Shown here piece by piece: positions 42,965 through 50,688 of a DNA stretch of 64,000 bases. This stretch comes from JBEEFP01 sp041166085 (GTDB lineage: Bacteria > Actinomycetota > Acidimicrobiia > Acidimicrobiales > JAFATL01), in contig JBEEFP010000067.1 in NCBI GenBank assembly GCA_041166085.1, positions 124,001-188,000 of the forward strand. The letters are read 5' to 3'. Position 1 is the stretch's first letter; each line of letters starts with the position of its first letter. A program made the translations under genes and the position numbers. Under the pieces are notes generated by a model. That model did no database searches, had not been told where the DNA came from, and worked only from the letters and a program-made list of their open reading frames with translations.

Positions 42965-43951
42965 ATGGGAATCCGCCTCGAACCGCAGGACGAGTACATG
43001 CACGAGTTGGGCCCCGAGCCCAACTTCAACGAGAGCATGTATTTCAACGTCTACGACCCCAAGGCGCGGCTCGGTGGCTTCTTCCGACTCGGCAACCGGG
43101 CCAACGAGGGCCAGGCCGAGATGACGACGTGCCTCTACCTTCCCGACGGCCGCGTCGCCTTCATGTACAACCGCCCCAAGATCAGCCACAACGACGCCTT
43201 CGACGCGGGCGGCATGCGCTTCGACGTCGTCCGTCCCTTCGAAGAGCTCACGGTGAGCTACAAGGGCAAGGTCGTGATGCTCGACAACCCGCTCGAGATG
43301 GCCGATCCCAAGAAGGCGTTCACCGAGAATCCGTACGAGGAGTGCTCGGTGCACCTCAGCTACACCGGCGTCAGCACCATGTTCGGCGGCGAGCCGGATG
43401 AGTCACACGAGAAGCCGGGCGAGGAGTTCGCCAAGGGCCACTACGAGCAGCTCATCGCCGGTGCGGGTGAGATCCGCGTCGGTGGCGACACCTGGACCGT
43501 CGACGGCTTCGGGCTGCGCGACCACTCGTGGGGCCCGCGCTACTGGCAAGCGCCGTGGTACTACCGCTGGCTCACCGCCAACTTCGGCAGCGGGTTCGGG
43601 TTCATGGGGTCGCGCGTCGCACGCAAGGACGGACCGGGGACGCGCGGCGGCTTCGTGTGGGACGGCTCCACGTTGCACTGGTGCAACGACTTCGAGATCA
43701 GCACCACGTGGACCGGCGGCGACGCGTACCACGACACCATCGCCGCCACCCTCCGCTCTGGCACCCAGGAGTGGAAGGTCACCGGCAAGGTCCTCAACCT
43801 CATCCCGCTGCGCAACCGGCGCGAGGGCCTCGTCACACGGATCAGCGAGGGCATGACCGAATGGACGCTCGAGGACGGCCGCGTCGGGTACGGCCTGTCG
43901 GAGTACCTCGACCAGATCCTCGACGGGAAGCCGGTCGGCCTCGACGAGTAG
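42965..43951 (+). CDS. AttH/hydratase-like beta-barrel domain protein
   Basis: A 328-residue soluble protein. The WTVDGFGLRDHSWGPRYWQA segment (about 181-200) and tandem beta-rich domains resemble AttH or carotenoid 1,2-hydratase-type lipocalin-like proteins (DUF7064/7065 style). Members are found beside lipid and steroid catabolism genes in actinomycetes. No catalytic residues are certain. TACCCT at 42953-42958 lies six bases before the ATG. Confidence 0.7.
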   Translation: MGIRLEPQDEYMHELGPEPNFNESMYFNVYDPKARLGGFFRLGNRANEGQAEMTTCLYLPDGRVAFMYNRPKISHNDAFDAGGMRFDVVRPFEELTVSYKGKVVMLDNPLEMADPKKAFTENPYEECSVHLSYTGVSTMFGGEPDESHEKPGEEFAKGHYEQLIAGAGEIRVGGDTWTVDGFGLRDHSWGPRYWQAPWYYRWLTANFGSGFGFMGSRVARKDGPGTRGGFVWDGSTLHWCNDFEISTTWTGGDAYHDTIAATLRSGTQEWKVTGKVLNLIPLRNRREGLVTRISEGMTEWTLEDGRVGYGLSEYLDQILDGKPVGLDE

Positions 43952-43961
43952 GGCGTCGTCC

Positions 43962-44010
43962 GTTCTAGGCAAGCAGATGGTCGTCTGACGACCAGTTGCT
44001 TGCCGAGAAC
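43962..44010. terminator. Two-part hairpin between convergent genes
   Basis: GTTCT pairs with AGAAC at the base, GGCAAGCA (43968-43975) with TGCTTGCC (43997-44004), and TGGTCGT with ACGACCA at the tip with a 3-base loop. No T-tract. It separates the 42965 gene from the converging ANTAR operon. Confidence 0.65.
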
Positions 44011-44023
44011 CGAGAAGGCCGCG

Positions 44024-44755
44024 CTACAGCTCGGCGGTGTCCAGCCTGCCGGTGACGACGTCGCGGGCCACCTCGCTGAGCCGGAGGTTGTGGTTGCGCG
44101 CGTAGGCGCGCAGCCGGGTGAACGCGTCCGCGACATCGACGTTCTTGCGCTCGGCCAGCACGCCCTTGGCCTGTTCGATGACGACGCGGGTGTTCAGCGC
44201 CTCGACGAGCTGCTCGTTGACGACCTGCGCCTGTCGCGCCTCGCGATGCTGCAGGATGGCGATCGTCGCCACGTCCGCGAACGCCTGTGCGGAAGCCAGG
44301 TCCGGGGCTCCCATGTCCGCGGTCTCGATCCTGAACATGTTGAGGGCGCCGATGGTCTGGTTCCGCAGCCGCATCGGCAGAGCGGAGACGGAGGCGAACC
44401 CGGCCTCGCGCGCCTTCGGTGTGAAATGGGGCCAGCGAGTTGCGGCCGTGCTGTCATCGAGACGCTGGTTCAACACGGGCATACCCGTGCGGAAGCAGTC
44501 CTGGCAGGGGCCTTCGAGCGACTGCTCCTCGAGCAGCTCCAGTACCCGCATGGCGTCGCTCGAGGACGCGATGACGCGGAGCTCGCCCGACGGAACCGCC
44601 AGCATCAGTCCCGCTTCGGCCACGTCGAGCACGTCGACACAACGACCGGCGAGGAGCGTCAGGAGGTCGACGACGTCGAAGTCGTCCACCAGCGTGTCCG
44701 CCAGCTCGACGAAGGTCTGGGCGAGGAGCTCCTCTCTGGCCATCTGGACACTCAT
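44024..44755 (-). CDS. GAF-ANTAR RNA-binding regulator (distal)
   Basis: A 243-residue regulator. The GAF domain covers about 30-170 (MLAVPSGELRVIAS, LEGPCQDCFRTGMPVLN). The ANTAR domain closes the protein: NTRVVIEQAKGVLAERKNV then ALTRLR-like AFTRLRAYARNHNLRLSEVA. ANTAR proteins bind paired hexaloop RNA hairpins and prevent termination. The start overlaps the second GAF-ANTAR gene by four bases. What the GAF senses is not evident. Confidence 0.9.
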   Translation of the reverse strand: MSVQMAREELLAQTFVELADTLVDDFDVVDLLTLLAGRCVDVLDVAEAGLMLAVPSGELRVIASSSDAMRVLELLEEQSLEGPCQDCFRTGMPVLNQRLDDSTAATRWPHFTPKAREAGFASVSALPMRLRNQTIGALNMFRIETADMGAPDLASAQAFADVATIAILQHREARQAQVVNEQLVEALNTRVVIEQAKGVLAERKNVDVADAFTRLRAYARNHNLRLSEVARDVVTGRLDTAEL

Positions 44756-45492
44756 GATACGTCCGATTCGTCGAAGCGGAGACGCCGGCTCACAACGCGA
44801 GAGGCAACCTCTGTCAGGCCCTGATCGTGGGCAAAGGCGTGGGCCCGCAGCCTGGCCAGGGCCTCTTCGACGGAAACCCCGAGCTGCACGCTCAGCATGC
44901 CCGACGCCTGGTGCACGACCAGTCGCAGGTTGGCGCCCCCACGCAGCTCGTCCGCCAGCACGGGGTCGATGGGCCGTCCCTCGAGCCCGACGAGGACTCG
45001 CGCGGACACGTCGGCGATCACGCACGCGTCGGCGTGCTGTTCTTCGGACAGCGGACCGGGGCTGTCTCGGTAGAGGTTGAGCGAACCGAGACGAGTCACA
45101 CCCACATTGATCGGGAATCCGAAGACGGCGCGCGCGCCCATCCGCAGCGCCGCCGGCGAGAACGCGGGCCAGCGCGACCCGAGCTGATGCTCCAGATCGG
45201 GTTCCAGCACAGGCTCTCCGTCGCGGTGCGCGTCCACACACGGCCCCTCGCCGAGCGTGAACTCCAGCTCGTCGATGGCCGCGCTGACGGCGTCGGTGCT
45301 CCAGAGCGATCCGCGAGGTTCGTCGCCCGCCATGAGGGTTATGGCGGCCCCGGTCGTAGCCGTCAGCTCGACACCGACATGGCAGACCCGTCCGACCGTC
45401 GGTTCGACCGTGCCGTCTGAGGTGACGCGGGCGAGGATGCGCGACGTCCGCGCGGCTTCATCCATCCCCATCTGCACCACCGATGTCGCCAT
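44752..45492 (-). CDS. GAF-ANTAR RNA-binding regulator (proximal)
   Basis: A 246-residue paralogue of the next gene. GAF is about 30-170 (CHVGVELTATTGAAITLMAG, LGEGPCVDAHRDGEPVLEPD) and ANTAR ends the protein (RLVVHQASGMLSVQLGVSV, then ALARLRAHAFAHDQGLTEVA). Note S where the usual AKG has Lys (QASGML). It overlaps the small upstream gene by 35 bases and the downstream paralogue by four. Confidence 0.9.
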   Translation of the reverse strand: MATSVVQMGMDEAARTSRILARVTSDGTVEPTVGRVCHVGVELTATTGAAITLMAGDEPRGSLWSTDAVSAAIDELEFTLGEGPCVDAHRDGEPVLEPDLEHQLGSRWPAFSPAALRMGARAVFGFPINVGVTRLGSLNLYRDSPGPLSEEQHADACVIADVSARVLVGLEGRPIDPVLADELRGGANLRLVVHQASGMLSVQLGVSVEEALARLRAHAFAHDQGLTEVASRVVSRRLRFDESDVS

Positions 45493-45700
45493 GGGCCAGA
45501 CGACGGCCCACGTCGGCGATGAGAGCGAGATGGCGGTCGATGGCCGCGTCGAGCAACGCTCGGTTGGACGGCGAGATCACCTTTGCGTTCTGCCGCAGCG
45601 TGTCGACTGCCGCGCTCACGACCGAGGCCGATCCGAGCACCCGGTGACCGAGGACGGCCAGATAGCCGTCGTCCAACTCTTGGGGTTGCGCCACCGTCAC
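45458..45700 (-). CDS. Small helical protein heading the GAF-ANTAR operon
   Basis: An 80-residue protein. Its middle, VLGHRVLGSASVVSAAVDTL and NRALLDAAIDRHLALIADVG, looks like a two-helix hairpin similar in length to a histidine-kinase dimerisation domain, without the full H-box. The GTG start at 45700 has GGAG five bases upstream. That site lies inside a stem, so its translation may be regulated. Partnering with the GAF-ANTAR proteins is inferred from the overlap. Confidence 0.7.
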   Translation of the reverse strand: MTVAQPQELDDGYLAVLGHRVLGSASVVSAAVDTLRQNAKVISPSNRALLDAAIDRHLALIADVGRRLAHGDIGGADGDG

Positions 45701-45702
45701 GA

Positions 45703-45747
45703 TTGCTCCGTCTGTGGGTCTCGATGCGCCACCGGGGTCCGGAGCAA
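45703..45747 (-). promoter_or_regulatory. Leader stem covering the ribosome-binding site of the GAF-ANTAR operon
   Basis: On the minus strand TTGCTCCG (45747-45740) can pair with CGGAGCAA (45710-45703), and the latter includes GGAG, the ribosome site of the 45700 gene. Opening or closing this stem could control translation. It is the 5' half of the repeated element described next. Confidence 0.45.
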
Positions 45748-45893
45748 CGCCATTGCGTCAACTCCACCCTGCGCCCTGGAGGCTGGAACCGCCATCCTTT
45801 TCTCGACGCCCGGCAATCTGGCCACCGCCGACCCAGCGAGTCCGTAGTCTGGTGTTCCTGGGCGAGAGCCCAGCGTTGCTCCGGACCCTGGTG
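45730..45893. repeat. Inverted pair of 21-bp elements in a divergent intergenic region
   Basis: CACCGGGGTCCGGAGCAACGC (45730-45750) is mirrored by GCGTTGCTCCGGACCCTGGTG (45873-45893), 20 of 21 pairs matching, with 122 bases between. Each arm lies 30-37 bases before the start codon of one of the two divergent genes (45700 minus, 45931 plus), in the same orientation to each. They could be a shared regulator site or duplicated leader. Confidence 0.7.
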
Positions 45894-45930
45894 ACGCTCC
45901 ATCTGCTGCACGAGAAGAGGCACCACGGCA

Positions 45931-46101
45931 ATGGCCAAGAGAGACCCACAGGCTCACCCGCCGGCGCCCGTCCCCACGTGCGTCTGGTGCAAGAAGCCGA
46001 TCCAGGTTGGCGACGACCGAGAGCTGCACGTCTCGCTGCTGGGAGCGCCCGGTCAGTTCCACAAGAAGTGCTTCGCGGAACATGAGGCTTCCAGGACGTG
46101 A
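45931..46101 (+). CDS. 56-residue zinc-ribbon-like protein
   Basis: A very short gene starting at ATG 45931. Cys17-x2-Cys20 (CVWCKKP) and His44-x2-Cys47 (FHKKC) form a likely zinc site with LIM- or zinc-ribbon-like spacing. The N-terminus (MAKRDPQAHPP) is basic and Pro-rich. It is divergent from the GAF-ANTAR operon and shares the 21-bp element in its upstream region. Function unknown; small zinc proteins of this kind often bind nucleic acid or proteins. Confidence 0.7.
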   Translation: MAKRDPQAHPPAPVPTCVWCKKPIQVGDDRELHVSLLGAPGQFHKKCFAEHEASRT

Positions 46102-46170
46102 CGCGGCGAGGTAGGCTGTCGGTGTAGTCGTGAGCCTTTGCCGAGCTCGGCGCCGAGTCGAGTGGGGGCG

Positions 46171-46193
46171 CCTGTGGCCTTGAGAACCACAGG
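46171..46193. terminator. Hairpin downstream of the small zinc protein
   Basis: CCTGTGG (46171-46177) pairs with CCACAGG (46187-46193). It lies between the 45931 gene and the converging 46257 gene. The overlapping palindromes GCCGAGCTCGGC and CTCGGCGCCGAG sit just upstream. Confidence 0.4.
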
Positions 46194-46256
46194 GCCGCGG
46201 GCAGCGGCTACCGCTGCGGCTCGGCCCGGACCCCGCCGAGACGGCAGCTCCCACCT

Positions 46257-46493
46257 TCAGATGCCGAGCGCGGCGTCGCACCGCCAGCAACTCTCGGCCG
46301 GATCGCGGGGCTCGAGGTGCACGGTCATGCGGGCAGGCCAGAGCACGTCCTGATCGACGCGCACGCCGACGCCGTTGGAACCGCGCACGACCTCAACGAC
46401 CTGGATCACCCCGTCGGTGAGCTCCGGGCCGGCTGATTGGTGCAGCTGGACGTGGTCACCGACCCCGAGCGAGTTCCACTGGAAGCGCCTCAT
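46257..46493 (-). CDS. Small protein with C-terminal CWRC motif
   Basis: A 78-residue protein. The first part is beta-rich (SLGVGDHVQLHQSAGPELTD, then GVIQVVEVVRG), similar in appearance to a small SH3-like barrel. It ends EPRDPAESCWRCDAALGI with Cys-x2-Cys that might bind zinc with another site. The ATG overlaps the upstream gene by four bases, supporting co-translation. I do not recognise the family. Confidence 0.65.
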   Translation of the reverse strand: MRRFQWNSLGVGDHVQLHQSAGPELTDGVIQVVEVVRGSNGVGVRVDQDVLWPARMTVHLEPRDPAESCWRCDAALGI

Positions 46494-46954
46494 GACGCCC
46501 GGCCTGCGTGCGCGGGTTCGGAACGGGCACGCATCATTGCGTCCTGCACCGCCGCACGAGCCACATCGACGCCGACATCGGTGGCGGGCGACGCGAAGGC
46601 CGTCCGGTCGTGGAGTCCGACCATGGCGTTGACGTACCGCTCGAGCGCGACGGTGGCGCCGTCTCCCACCTGCAGGTCCACCGCTCGGGTCGGCGCGGCA
46701 CCGACGAGCAGCGGTGTGGCATCGGGGAAGGTGGTGGCCACCTCGGCGTAGCAGTCGTACACGCGACGCAGCGCTGGGGAGTACGGGTAGAGCACGCCGA
46801 GGCGGAACAGCAACGCCCGGTCGGGGGAGGGTCCCACTGCCGCGCCGAGCCCAAGGAAGGCGACCAGCGTCTGGGCCATTCCCACGTCGACGCCGAGATC
46901 GCCCGGCGCCGGCTCGTCTGGGGACTGCGCGGGGTTGGGCACGGGCGACGACAT
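46490..46954 (-). CDS. Unknown protein, possibly phage/tail- or sensor-associated
   Basis: A 154-residue protein. The start at 46954 is chosen over an upstream in-frame ATG because GGGGAGAGG lies eight bases ahead. It begins with a Pro-rich tail (PVPNPAQSPDEPAPGD), then GVDVGMAQTLVAFLGLGAAV and a helical remainder (RALLFRLGVLYPYSPALRR). No motif identifies a function. It forms an overlapping pair with the CWRC protein. Confidence 0.6.
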   Translation of the reverse strand: MSSPVPNPAQSPDEPAPGDLGVDVGMAQTLVAFLGLGAAVGPSPDRALLFRLGVLYPYSPALRRVYDCYAEVATTFPDATPLLVGAAPTRAVDLQVGDGATVALERYVNAMVGLHDRTAFASPATDVGVDVARAAVQDAMMRARSEPAHAGRAS

Positions 46955-47098
46955 TGGGTTCCTCTCCCCTGCAGCCGGGCCGGCGCCGCCGTGCGGCGAC
47001 CTGCCCGGATGCTCTCCCGTCAGCATACCGTGGAATCGGGCCTCACCGGCAAAGACATACCGGAATTGTCATGCATCTATGAGGTATCCTCGCCGCGC

Positions 47099-47410
47099 AT
47101 GGGTGAATGGGGCTTCCTCACCAATCACGCTCGGGCCATGGCCTTTGTCGCCAGCACACCCGACGCCCGTCTTCGTGATCTCGCCGAGGCCCTCGACGTC
47201 ACCGAACGGACCGCGTTCGGCATCGTCAACGACCTCACGGAGGCCGGGTATGTCGTGAAGGAACGCGACGGCCGGCGCAACCGCTATCACGTGCAGCCCA
47301 ATCGCCCACTCCGTGACCGCATCAGCCGCCGTGAGCGCACCGTCGGCGAGCTGCTCGACCTCCTCGGCCATCCCGCCCGTCCCACGACGAAGAAAGCCCG
47401 GCGGGCCTGA
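47099..47410 (+). CDS. Winged helix-turn-helix regulator (MarR-like)
   Basis: A 103-residue winged-helix protein. WGFLTNHARAMAFVASTPDA and RLRDLAEALDVTERTAFGIV form the first helices and recognition helix; EAGYVVKERDGRRNRYHVQP is the wing. Such small regulators often sit next to oxidoreductase genes. TATCCT at 47085-47090 lies eight bases before the ATG. The catalase-like gene follows after 34 bases. Confidence 0.87.
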   Translation: MGEWGFLTNHARAMAFVASTPDARLRDLAEALDVTERTAFGIVNDLTEAGYVVKERDGRRNRYHVQPNRPLRDRISRRERTVGELLDLLGHPARPTTKKARRA

Positions 47411-47424
47411 ACGTCGCCCATTGC

Positions 47425-47439
47425 CCGACCTAAGGTCGG
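47425..47439 (+). promoter_or_regulatory. Palindrome overlapping likely -10 box of the catalase-like gene
   Basis: CCGACCT-A-AGGTCGG is a 7-bp arm palindrome. TAAGGT (47431-47436) inside it is a -10 candidate eight bases before the ATG at 47445. A repressor here, for example the preceding winged-helix protein, could block transcription. Confidence 0.45.
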
Positions 47440-47444
47440 CGCCG

Positions 47445-48395
47445 ATGACATCGACCGCTTCCGGCGAGGCCATGGCCCGGGAGGTCATCGACGCTCTCAA
47501 GGAGATCGGCGCCGCGCACGACGGACACCGTGCCGTCCACGCCAAGGGCACGTTGTGTGCGGCGGAGTTCACACCCACCCCCGAAGCCGCGACCCTGAGT
47601 ACGGCGGCACACTTCCGGGGGCCGCCCGTTCGCGCGCACGTCCGGTTCTCGAACGGCGCGGGCGACCCCGATGCGCCCGACTACGAGCCTCGCGAAGGCC
47701 GGGGCATGGCCGTGAAGTTCTATCCACCGGACTCGCCCACCACCGACATCGTCGCCCTCACCCTGCCGGTGTTCTTCGTGCGCGATCCGGAGGGCTTCCT
47801 CGAGTTCGTGCGGGCGCGGGTCCCCGACCCGGCCACCGGCGAGCCCGACATGAACAAGCTGGGTGCGTTCCTCGGCGCGCACCCGGAGTCGCTGGCTGCG
47901 GCCGAGCACGTGATGCTGAGCCAGCCCCCGGAGAGCTACCTGCGCCAGGCCTACAACTCCCTGCACTCTTATGGATTCGTGGACGCCGAGGGCACGCTGC
48001 GATTCGGTCGCTACCGCTTCGAGCCCGACGCGGGCGTGGCGAGCATCCCCACCGACGAGGCAGAGGCGTTGGGCGCCCACTACCTCCGAGACGACCTGGC
48101 CGCCCGGCTGGCCGCTGGACCGGCCCGGTTCACGCTGTGGGTGCAGTTGGCCGAGCAGGACGACCCGGTCGACGATCCGACCCAGGCGTTCCCGGAAGAG
48201 CGCGAACGGGTGGAGCTCGGGACCTTGGTGGTCACCGGCCTGGCTTTCGACCGCGAGCAGGATGGCGACATCCTCGTGTTCGATCCGACGCGGGTGATCG
48301 ACGGCCTCGAGCTGAGCAACGACGCCATCCTGCGCTTCCGCGCCGACGCTTACGCGGAATCGGTGAAGCGGCGCACCGGCGTGTCACGCTCCTGA
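47445..48395 (+). CDS. Catalase-related (SrpA-type) haem protein
   Basis: A 316-residue mini-catalase-like protein. The distal segment HRAVHAKGTLCAAEF carries the catalytic His; SNGAGDPDAPDYEPREGRG and LTLPVFFVRDPEGFL follow the catalase fold. Near the end DPTRVIDGLELSNDAI with the later Tyr in ADAYAESVKRR is the expected haem-ligand region. Its 3' end overlaps the small minus-strand gene by 46 bases. It may act on peroxides in concert with the adjacent regulator. Confidence 0.85.
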   Translation: MTSTASGEAMAREVIDALKEIGAAHDGHRAVHAKGTLCAAEFTPTPEAATLSTAAHFRGPPVRAHVRFSNGAGDPDAPDYEPREGRGMAVKFYPPDSPTTDIVALTLPVFFVRDPEGFLEFVRARVPDPATGEPDMNKLGAFLGAHPESLAAAEHVMLSQPPESYLRQAYNSLHSYGFVDAEGTLRFGRYRFEPDAGVASIPTDEAEALGAHYLRDDLAARLAAGPARFTLWVQLAEQDDPVDDPTQAFPEERERVELGTLVVTGLAFDREQDGDILVFDPTRVIDGLELSNDAILRFRADAYAESVKRRTGVSRS

Positions 48396-48529
48396 GCCTG
48401 CAGCCGCTGCAGCTCCTCGAGCAGCGCCAGGGCCGTCTCCCTGTCGAGCGCGGCCATGTGGCGGGGGGCGAGCATCGCGATGGAGCGTCGGAGGCGCTCG
48501 AGGCCGGTGGAGGTGAGGTCGAGTTCCAT
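48350..48529 (-). CDS. 59-residue small protein next to an SOS box
   Basis: A short open reading frame starting ATG at 48529. The translation begins MELDLTSTGLERLRRS, continues with APRHMAALDRETALALLEE and ends RRFTDSA, a mostly helical, coiled-coil-like sequence. It lies divergent from the 48598 gene across the LexA box, and its 3' end overlaps the catalase-like gene. No strong ribosome site is seen. I suggest it because the SOS box lies 15 bases upstream; it could also be chance. Confidence 0.5.
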   Translation of the reverse strand: MELDLTSTGLERLRRSIAMLAPRHMAALDRETALALLEELQRLQAQERDTPVRRFTDSA

Positions 48530-48543
48530 GCTTCGTCATGGTA

Positions 48544-48559
48544 TCGAACATCTGTTCGA
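48544..48559. promoter_or_regulatory. LexA (SOS) box
   Basis: TCGAAC-ATCT-GTTCGA matches the actinobacterial SOS consensus TCGAACn4GTTCGA exactly; the palindrome extends to ATCGAACATCTGTTCGAT. It lies between the divergent 48350-48529 and 48598-49380 genes, so LexA could repress both. Confidence 0.8.
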
Positions 48560-48597
48560 TCATCCACCGGACCGACCAGCAGCGAAAAACGGGTGCT

Positions 48598-49380
48598 GTG
48601 GCTTTCGACATCGACACCTACAAGCGGGTCACCGGGCGCCTCGACGACGGCGACATCGACTATGCGGCGTTCCGCGAGCATCCGCTCCCGCCTCAGCTGC
48701 TCGGCTGCGTCCGCTACATGCACGACGTCGAGTTCCACACGTCGTGCTACCTCCGGAACCTGCTCAACACGCGCGCTCACCACGACCCCGACGTGACGGC
48801 GTTCCTCACCATGTGGGGCTTCGAGGAGCACTGGCACGGCGAGGCGCTGGCCAAGGTGCTGGCCGCCCACGACGAACCGGCCGGTGCGCGGCGGGTCGCC
48901 TCCATGCGCCAGCGCCTCGGATGGCGCATCAACAGCAGCCCCGTCCTGTGGTTCGCGTTCTCGTGCGCCACGAAGCACTTCCTGGCCGTGCACATGACGT
49001 TCGGCGTGATCAACGAGTGGACCACCCAAGCCGGCTACGCGCGTCTGCACGCGCTCGCGCAGCACCCGGTGCTGTCCGAGCTGTTGCGCCGAATCATGCG
49101 CCAGGAGGGCAGGCACATCGACTACTACCTCGCTCGCGCGCGCGCCGAGCTCGAGCAAGGCCCGGCGGCCCAGCGCACCACGCGCCTGGCCCTCAGGGCC
49201 ATGTGGAAGCCGGTGGGCGCCGGGGTCATGCCCGACTGCGAGACGCGACACCTCATCTCCACGCTGTTCGGAACACCCGAGGGCCGCATCGCGGCCGACC
49301 GCATCGACCGCCGCATCGACGGGCTACCCGGCCTGCACGGCTTGGCGCTGATGGACAAGGCGCAGCGCAAGTACGCCTGA
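48598..49380 (+). CDS. Ferritin-like di-iron domain protein under an SOS box
   Basis: A 260-residue helical protein. The likely metal residues are in MHDVEFHTSC, FEEHWHGE (ExxHxxE-like) and RQEGRHIDYYLA (ExxH), as in ferritin-like oxygenases and desaturase relatives. The GTG at 48598 is preferred because an upstream ATG (48538) would put the SOS box inside the gene. Its role in DNA damage is inferred from the box alone. Confidence 0.8.
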   Translation: MAFDIDTYKRVTGRLDDGDIDYAAFREHPLPPQLLGCVRYMHDVEFHTSCYLRNLLNTRAHHDPDVTAFLTMWGFEEHWHGEALAKVLAAHDEPAGARRVASMRQRLGWRINSSPVLWFAFSCATKHFLAVHMTFGVINEWTTQAGYARLHALAQHPVLSELLRRIMRQEGRHIDYYLARARAELEQGPAAQRTTRLALRAMWKPVGAGVMPDCETRHLISTLFGTPEGRIAADRIDRRIDGLPGLHGLALMDKAQRKYA

Positions 49381-49418
49381 GTAGTGACGCGATCGCAACC
49401 ATTCCGCTGCATGGAACT

Positions 49419-49436
49419 CTCGGCCGACGGGCCGAG
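49419..49436. terminator. Hairpin between convergent genes
   Basis: CTCGGCC (49419-49425) pairs with GGCCGAG (49430-49436) around a 4-base loop, between the ferritin-like gene and the HNH gene. Confidence 0.45.
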
Positions 49437-49448
49437 GAACAGGACGAG

Positions 49449-50636
49449 CTAGGCCGCTGGTGGGTCCTTGGCGTGGCGGGGGTGTCTCGGATCGTCCGGC
49501 GGGACGAAGGCCCGTTTGCCTCGGCCCTCAACCAGGCCCCAGCCCTTGGTGGTCTTCAGACCGTGGTGGTGCGCACAGAGCAGGTCGAGCAGATCGAAGA
49601 GCGTGAAGTGCGTCCTGGCCCAGTCGTCGCGGTGGTCGCGCTGCAGACGGGCCGACTGGGAACAACCAGCAGCCGCACAGGTGGGGTAGAGCCACTCGAG
49701 GCCGGTCTGCTGCTTGGCGGTGGGCGCCCGGCCGAGGTGCAGCACCCCGGTGATGGCCTCGCCCCTGGTGACGATGGCGGCGAGGAACGGTGAGCCCGAA
49801 GCCAGCAGGTCCTCGACGGCGGAGACGGGCACCGGGCAGCCGGCGATGTCGCAGGTCTCGCCGCTCGTGGGATAGCCCCGCAGGAACGCATCGAGGTCGA
49901 CGCGGACGACGACCTTGGCGTCGAGCCCGCCCGTCTCGGCCACACCGGTGAGCAGGCGCTCGAGGGCGTCGAAGGCGTAGGCCTCGGTGGGCTCGCGGCG
50001 CTCTTCGTCCCGTGCCTCGGCGAACACGCGGTCCTGCTCGGCCTGGATGCGCGCCCACATGGCCTCGATGGCATCGGCGGGGCCCTGGGCTCGGAGGTGA
50101 CCCATACCGTCGGGGTCCTGCCACTTGCGGGCGTGGCGGCGCTCATGGGCGCGGCGGCGCTGGGCCTCGATGTCGGTGTGGGCGGCGCGGGTCCTGCCGC
50201 ACTCGTGCTGGAGCTCGCGCAGCGAAAGGCGTTGCGCATCGCCCAGCAGCCGGGCCTCCTCCTTGGGAGCGACCGCAGCAGCAGCGGCCACCGCCGCGGC
50301 CTGCTGGGGCGAGAGCTCACCCCGACGGGCAGCAGCAGAGACACCAGGCAGCTCGGAGAGCGCCTCGGCCGTGCGCATAGCCTCGGTGGCCTGGCCCACC
50401 GAGGTGCCGGTCGCGGCCGCCACCGCTTCAGCCGGCGAGCGGAACCCGTCGCGCCGCCAGTCGCCACCCTCGGCCACCCGCGCCGCGGCGAGGGACTCGA
50501 TGGTCGCCACTGCGTTCTTGATCGCACATGCGTCGCGCAACGCGCGACGGGCCGACGTCACCGACAGCACGTGCGCGTCGAAGTCGGCGGCCAAGGCCAC
50601 CGTCGCACTGCGCAGCTCTGCGAGCGTCTCGCACAT
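49449..50636 (-). CDS. DUF222 / HNH endonuclease (13E12-type)
   Basis: A 395-residue protein. The DUF222 region covers the first two thirds (VTSARRALRDACAIKNAVAT, RSPAEAVAAATGTSVGQAT), and an HNH-like module ends it (CAAAGCSQSARLQRDHRDDW, then LLCAHHHGLKTTKGWG). This family is repeated in mycobacteria as the 13E12 genes and is known there to be LexA-regulated. Consistent with that, an SOS-like box lies upstream. It may be a mobile or repair-linked nuclease. Confidence 0.9.
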   Translation of the reverse strand: MCETLAELRSATVALAADFDAHVLSVTSARRALRDACAIKNAVATIESLAAARVAEGGDWRRDGFRSPAEAVAAATGTSVGQATEAMRTAEALSELPGVSAAARRGELSPQQAAAVAAAAAVAPKEEARLLGDAQRLSLRELQHECGRTRAAHTDIEAQRRRAHERRHARKWQDPDGMGHLRAQGPADAIEAMWARIQAEQDRVFAEARDEERREPTEAYAFDALERLLTGVAETGGLDAKVVVRVDLDAFLRGYPTSGETCDIAGCPVPVSAVEDLLASGSPFLAAIVTRGEAITGVLHLGRAPTAKQQTGLEWLYPTCAAAGCSQSARLQRDHRDDWARTHFTLFDLLDLLCAHHHGLKTTKGWGLVEGRGKRAFVPPDDPRHPRHAKDPPAA

Positions 50637-50688
50637 CCCAGCCACCTCCACCCACCGCAAGAGGCCGATTCCGGGGGGAGCCCAGCTC

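Noticed and set aside
48538..48597. Earlier ATG for the ferritin-like protein
   Set aside because: It would place the exact SOS box inside the coding region; the GTG at 48598 fits the recognisable part of the protein.
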